Below, piece after piece: positions 61,103-64,000 of a stretch of DNA of 64,000 nt. The position numbers were made by a program, and so were the translations under genes. Position 1 is the first letter of the stretch. Each line of letters opens with the position of its first letter. Source of the stretch: Bacillota bacterium (GTDB lineage Bacteria; Bacillota; UBA4882; UBA8346); the NCBI GenBank assembly GCA_023435565.1, contig JAEYRN010000069.1, forward strand, positions 60,842 through 124,841. The letters run 5' to 3'. The notes under the pieces were generated by a model. It had not been told where the DNA came from, ran no database searches, and saw only the letters and a list, made by a program, of their open reading frames with translations.

Positions 61103-62485
61103 ATGTTCAAAGAATATCAAACAGTTAGAGAAGTAGTCGGACCTTTGATGCTGGTTGACCAGGTGGCTGAAGTTAAATTCGGAGAACTGGTCGAGATCAG
61201 GTTAAGCGACGGCGAGTTGCGCCGGGGTAGGGTATTAGAGGCTAACGGCAACCAAGCCCTGGTCCAGCTCTTCGAGGGCTCTTCCGGGATTAATTTACAG
61301 CAAAGTAAGGTCCGTTTTTTAGGGAAAAGTATTGAAATTGGAGTGGCCCCCGATATATTGGGCCGGGTATTCGACGGTTTGGGAAGGCCCCGTGATAAAG
61401 GGCCGCAAATTATCCCGGAACGAAGCATGGATATTAACGGCGCGCCGATTAATCCTTATGCCCGGAATTATCCTTCCGAATTCATTCAGACTGGTATTTC
61501 CGCAATCGACGGGTTAAATACCCTAGTCCGGGGACAGAAGCTCCCGATCTTTTCGGCTTCCGGTTTGCCCCATGCCCAGTTGGCGGCGCAAATCGCCCGC
61601 CAAGCCAAGGTTTTAGGCGCTGAGGAAAAATTCGCGGTCGTCTTTTGCGCCATGGGTATTACCTTTGAAGAGGCCGATTACTTTATTTCCGATTTTCAAA
61701 AAACCGGAGCTATCGAACGGGCGGTACTCTTCATGAACCTGGCGAGTGACCCGGCGATTGAGAGAATTTCCACGCCGCGGATGGCGTTGACCGTTGCCGA
61801 ATATCTGGCTTATGACTTGGAGATGCAGGTGCTGGTCATCTTGACCGATATGACTAACTATGCGGAGGCATTACGGGAAATCTCGGCGGCCCGGAAAGAA
61901 GTCCCCGGACGGCGCGGTTACCCGGGATACCTCTATACCGACTTAGCCACCATTTACGAACGGGCGGGCCGGGTTAAAGGCCGTAACGGTTCAATCACTC
62001 AAATACCAATTCTTTCAATGCCTGAGGATGATAAGACCCATCCGATTCCGGACTTGACCGGGTACATTACCGAGGGTCAGATTATTCTCAGCCGTGAACT
62101 TCACCGGAAGGGCATTTACCCTCCGATCGATGTGTTACCGTCCTTGTCCCGGTTGAAAGATAAAGGAATCGGTAAAGAGAAGACCCGCGAGGACCATGCC
62201 GATACTATGAACCAGTTATTCGCCGCTTACGCTCGGGGCAAGGAAGCTAAGGATTTGGCGGTAATCTTGGGTGAAGCCGCTTTATCGGATCTGGACAAGA
62301 AATTTGCTAAGTTTGCCGATGAGTTTGAGAACCGGTATGTAGCCCAGAAGGAAAATGAAGATCGGGCGATCTTGGATACTCTCGGTTTGGGGTGGGATTT
62401 GCTGACGATTATTCCGAAGGCGGAGTTGAAGCGGATTCGGGATGAGTATATTGAGAAATATTTGCCGAAAGAGAAAGAAGCGTAA
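61103..62485 (+). CDS. ntpB: V-type ATPase subunit B
   Basis: 460 aa. Non-catalytic nucleotide-fold subunit: GVAPDILGRVFDGLGRPRD, LPIFSASGLPHAQLAAQIARQ (quoted in part: IFSASGLPHAQLAAQI; no true P-loop, as usual), GYLYTDLATIYERAGRVKGRNGS. GGAGG precedes the ATG. Confidence 0.96.
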   Translation: MFKEYQTVREVVGPLMLVDQVAEVKFGELVEIRLSDGELRRGRVLEANGNQALVQLFEGSSGINLQQSKVRFLGKSIEIGVAPDILGRVFDGLGRPRDKGPQIIPERSMDINGAPINPYARNYPSEFIQTGISAIDGLNTLVRGQKLPIFSASGLPHAQLAAQIARQAKVLGAEEKFAVVFCAMGITFEEADYFISDFQKTGAIERAVLFMNLASDPAIERISTPRMALTVAEYLAYDLEMQVLVILTDMTNYAEALREISAARKEVPGRRGYPGYLYTDLATIYERAGRVKGRNGSITQIPILSMPEDDKTHPIPDLTGYITEGQIILSRELHRKGIYPPIDVLPSLSRLKDKGIGKEKTREDHADTMNQLFAAYARGKEAKDLAVILGEAALSDLDKKFAKFADEFENRYVAQKENEDRAILDTLGLGWDLLTIIPKAELKRIRDEYIEKYLPKEKEA

Positions 62486-62552
62486 GAATTTTGGCAGTAT
62501 AAAGATGTATGTGTTTATGTTTTAAATAAAATAGTGGGAAGTTATGTGGGTT

Positions 62553-62844
62553 TTGCCGAATTGGCTGATGCTCCGTGAAAAGTGGCATATTGCTGTGTTG
62601 CTTGGTCACAAAATTTGTTGAGTCAAAGATGCTTGCAGATCGTTTTTACAAACTTAAGCCGTGTTTGTAAAAACGACTGCTTGGTACTCAACGTACACAA
62701 GTACGCCTCCGTTCTTCGCTCCCGGCGCGTCTTGCACTCTGTACCCAGGATGGGTACGGGTCGTGGAGCACATGGATGTGCGAGAACGACGGTCCACTTT
62801 TGACGAAGCGAATGAATAAACTGAAAGTTCAGCCAATTCGGCAA
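62553..62844. repeat. TIR-bounded element inserted between ntpB and ntpD
   Basis: Perfect 16-bp inverted ends TTGCCGAATTGGCTGA (62553-62568) and TCAGCCAATTCGGCAA (62829-62844) enclose 292 bp. Inside are GTTGAGT ... CGTTTTTACAAAC / GTTTGTAAAAACG ... ACTCAAC (a long hairpin, about 62619-62691), CGTAC/GTACG, GTACCCA/TGGGTAC and GCACAT/ATGTGC hairpins. Its GC content and codon texture differ from the operon. No real protein is seen in either strand. Target duplication is not clear. Confidence 0.8.
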
Positions 62845-62845
62845 G

Positions 62846-62891
62846 GGTACACCCCAGCGCATTAGGGTGGTAGCGCTGGTTCTTGGGTACC
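62846..62891. other. Hairpin after the ntpB-ntpD element
   Basis: GGTAC (62846-62850) with GTACC (62887-62891) and CCAGCGC (62854-62860) with GCGCTGG (62873-62879) form a stacked stem-loop just outside the right inverted end. Confidence 0.5.
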
Positions 62892-63063
62892 AAACTAAGT
62901 TGCAAAATGATATTCTTGATGTTTTCGAAACACCTTTAAGTGTAGCAGTAGAAAAGAATTAAATGTTGAACAATTTGGTCATTTATTTTAAAACAGTGAG
63001 TCTATAATTATTTCAAACTGTAAACAAGTAATTACTTACTGTATAGATGACAGGAGTTGAAAA

Positions 63064-63693
63064 ATGGAAATTAGAGTTAATCCGACTCGGATGGAATTGT
63101 TGCGGATTAAGAAACGGCACAAGGTGGCCATTCGGGGGCATAAGTTATTAAAGGATAAACTGGACGAGCTGATGAAGGACTTCATGAAGCTGGTTGACGA
63201 AAACCGGCGTCTCCGCGGCGAAGTGGAAAAGGAATTGGCTTATTCGGTCCAAGGATTTATGATGGCCCGGGCGATTATGTCCAAGGAGTCGGTGGAACAG
63301 GCCATTGGTTTTCCAAAGGTAAAGGCGGAGATTTCCGCTGGGATTAGAAATCTAATGGGCATCGAAGTGCCGGTTTTTAATCTAAAAGAGAGTGAAGTCA
63401 AGGGTGGAATTTATCCTTACGGTTTCGCCCAAACCTCGGGAGAATTGGATCAGGCCATTCGGAAGTTGTCGGACAGTTTGAAGAGCCTGATTAAGTTGGC
63501 TGAGGTTGAAAAGACCGTTGAGATGTTGGCCAGTGAAATCGAAAAAACCAGAAGACGGGTTAACGCCTTGGAATATGTGTTAATCCCGCAACTGCAGGAT
63601 AAGATCAAGTTCATCACCATGAAGCTGGACGAGAACGAACGGGGGAATTTGACCCGGTTGATGAAGATTAAGGATATGGTGCGGGCGAAGTAG
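63064..63693 (+). CDS. ntpD: V-type ATPase central-stalk subunit D
   Basis: 209 aa. Long antiparallel coiled coil: VNPTRMELLRIKKRHKVAIRGHKLLKDKLDEL at the start (quoted in part: NPTRMELLRIKKRHKVAIRG) and RRRVNALEYVLIPQLQDKIKFI at the end. GACAGGAG precedes the ATG. It is 578 bp away from ntpB because of the inserted element; a TATAAT-like sequence near 63002 could support its own promoter, but no good -35 is seen. Confidence 0.95.
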   Translation: MEIRVNPTRMELLRIKKRHKVAIRGHKLLKDKLDELMKDFMKLVDENRRLRGEVEKELAYSVQGFMMARAIMSKESVEQAIGFPKVKAEISAGIRNLMGIEVPVFNLKESEVKGGIYPYGFAQTSGELDQAIRKLSDSLKSLIKLAEVEKTVEMLASEIEKTRRRVNALEYVLIPQLQDKIKFITMKLDENERGNLTRLMKIKDMVRAK

Positions 63694-63735
63694 GATCGGG
63701 ATTAAGTAACGGATAAAAGCGGATTAAAGGATGAT

Positions 63736-63766
63736 AACCCATAGTGATTACTGTGGGTTTTTGTTT
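63736..63766 (+). terminator. Intrinsic terminator of the V-ATPase operon
   Basis: AACCCATAGT - GATT - ACTGTGGGTT (10 bp, one G-T) followed by TTTTG; 43 bp after the ntpD stop. Confidence 0.85.
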
Positions 63767-63783
63767 GTCTAAATTTATGATAA

Positions 63784-64000
63784 GAACTAAGGAGTACATT
63801 TATCTATGTCGGCGGCCAGCATTTGGCCCGGGTGAACGGAGTTGTGGGCGGGTCAGGGAAGAAGTTTTACTACCACAACGATCACTTAGGCTCGGCGCTG
63901 TCGGTAACCGATGAGAATGGCAATAAAGTCGTTGAGAGGGATTTCACGCCTTTCGGCGAAAGGATTAATACGGATGTTTACGATGATGAGCCGAGGGATA
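63784..64000 (+). pseudogene. RHS-repeat core fragment, no start codon (3' end outside window)
   Basis: An open frame from 63784 to the edge, preceded by in-frame TGA TAA, reads IYVGGQHLARVNG, then KFYYHNDHLGSALSVTDENGNK and VVERDFTPFGERI (middle quoted in parts: FYYHNDHLGSALSVTDENG). This is the RHS-associated core signature (YYH-DHLGS...DENG...YDPFGE) of polymorphic toxin and WapA-like proteins. No ATG, GTG or TTG with a ribosome site precedes the core, so it looks like a displaced or truncated tip, not an intact gene. Its continuation is beyond the window. Confidence 0.75.

Noticed and set aside
62846..62891. 5S rRNA fragment or tRNA-like structure
   Set aside because: The CCAGCGC stem recalls 5S rRNA, but the flanks do not match a 5S fold and no rRNA gene is near.
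62582..62905. Overlapping 73-83-aa frames in the ntpB-ntpD spacer
   Set aside because: They run through the hairpins of the TIR element, lack ribosome sites and look like no protein.

Overview
The window looks like a chromosome segment of a moderately AT-rich, endospore-forming Bacillota (Clostridia-like) bacterium. The gene order rimP-nusA-rnpM(ylxR)-ylxQ-infB-rbfA-nrnA-truB-ribF, the tig-clpP-clpX-lonB block, gerW (ytfJ) beside a dacF-type carboxypeptidase, a HutP-family gene and a nine-subunit V-type ATPase operon all fit that group. Two WaaP/KdkA-like kinases and up to three signal-peptide proteins that look like outer-membrane beta-barrels hint at a diderm (two-membrane) Bacillota. That point is an inference from the protein sequences, not a proof.

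Layout. Positions 1-2.2 kb hold the end of a surface-polysaccharide cluster (pyruvyl transferase plus F420H2-dehydrogenase-like iron-sulfur protein). From 2.2 to 4.2 kb lie two very AT-rich tandem paralogous sugar/lipid-kinase-like genes on the minus strand, each with its own copy of the same promoter. tRNA-Asn, an unknown membrane protein, a TPR protein and an IclR regulator follow. The translation/transcription-factor operon runs from 8.3 to 17.6 kb and is interrupted between infB and rbfA by two structured repeats. ppdK (17.8-20.6 kb) is followed by a repeat-rich spacer and an envelope gene island (21.1-24.5 kb). Next come a LOG-family enzyme (minus strand), a thiol-redox pair (glutaredoxin and FTR-like protein) with tag, and a TetR-controlled ABC export operon (26.7-31.6 kb). 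These are followed by a membrane-flavodoxin fusion, a truncated YoaP gene, an Rqc2/NFACT gene, a Ca2+-type P-ATPase, sporulation genes, tRNA-Leu, the protease/chaperone block, a patatin, a flavoprotein, hutP-aroH-hisC, pepF and a DUF502 protein. The V-ATPase operon fills 54.6-63.7 kb, and the window ends inside an RHS core remnant.

How the parts work together. The V-ATPase order (G/H-I-K-E-C-F-A-B-D) matches the Enterococcus hirae ntp order, and the K subunit keeps the residues known to bind Na+, so a Na+-pumping machine is likely. The B and D genes are separated by a 292-bp insertion-like element with 16-bp terminal inverted repeats.

The most unusual content is between genes. There are at least ten families of short palindromic or word-based repeats: a four-copy 82-bp family (GTCGTCCACGTCAAC arms), a two-copy family placed directly before start codons, TIR-bounded elements at 13.5, 21.0 and 62.6 kb, and several imperfect palindromes built from short repeated words. 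No CRISPR array, complete transposase gene, rRNA or phage was seen. No single wholly new multi-gene system is evident. The strongest leads are the paired kinases, the interleaved inverted repeats between infB and rbfA, the repeat families, and the CDP-alcohol-transferase-like/flavodoxin fusion.
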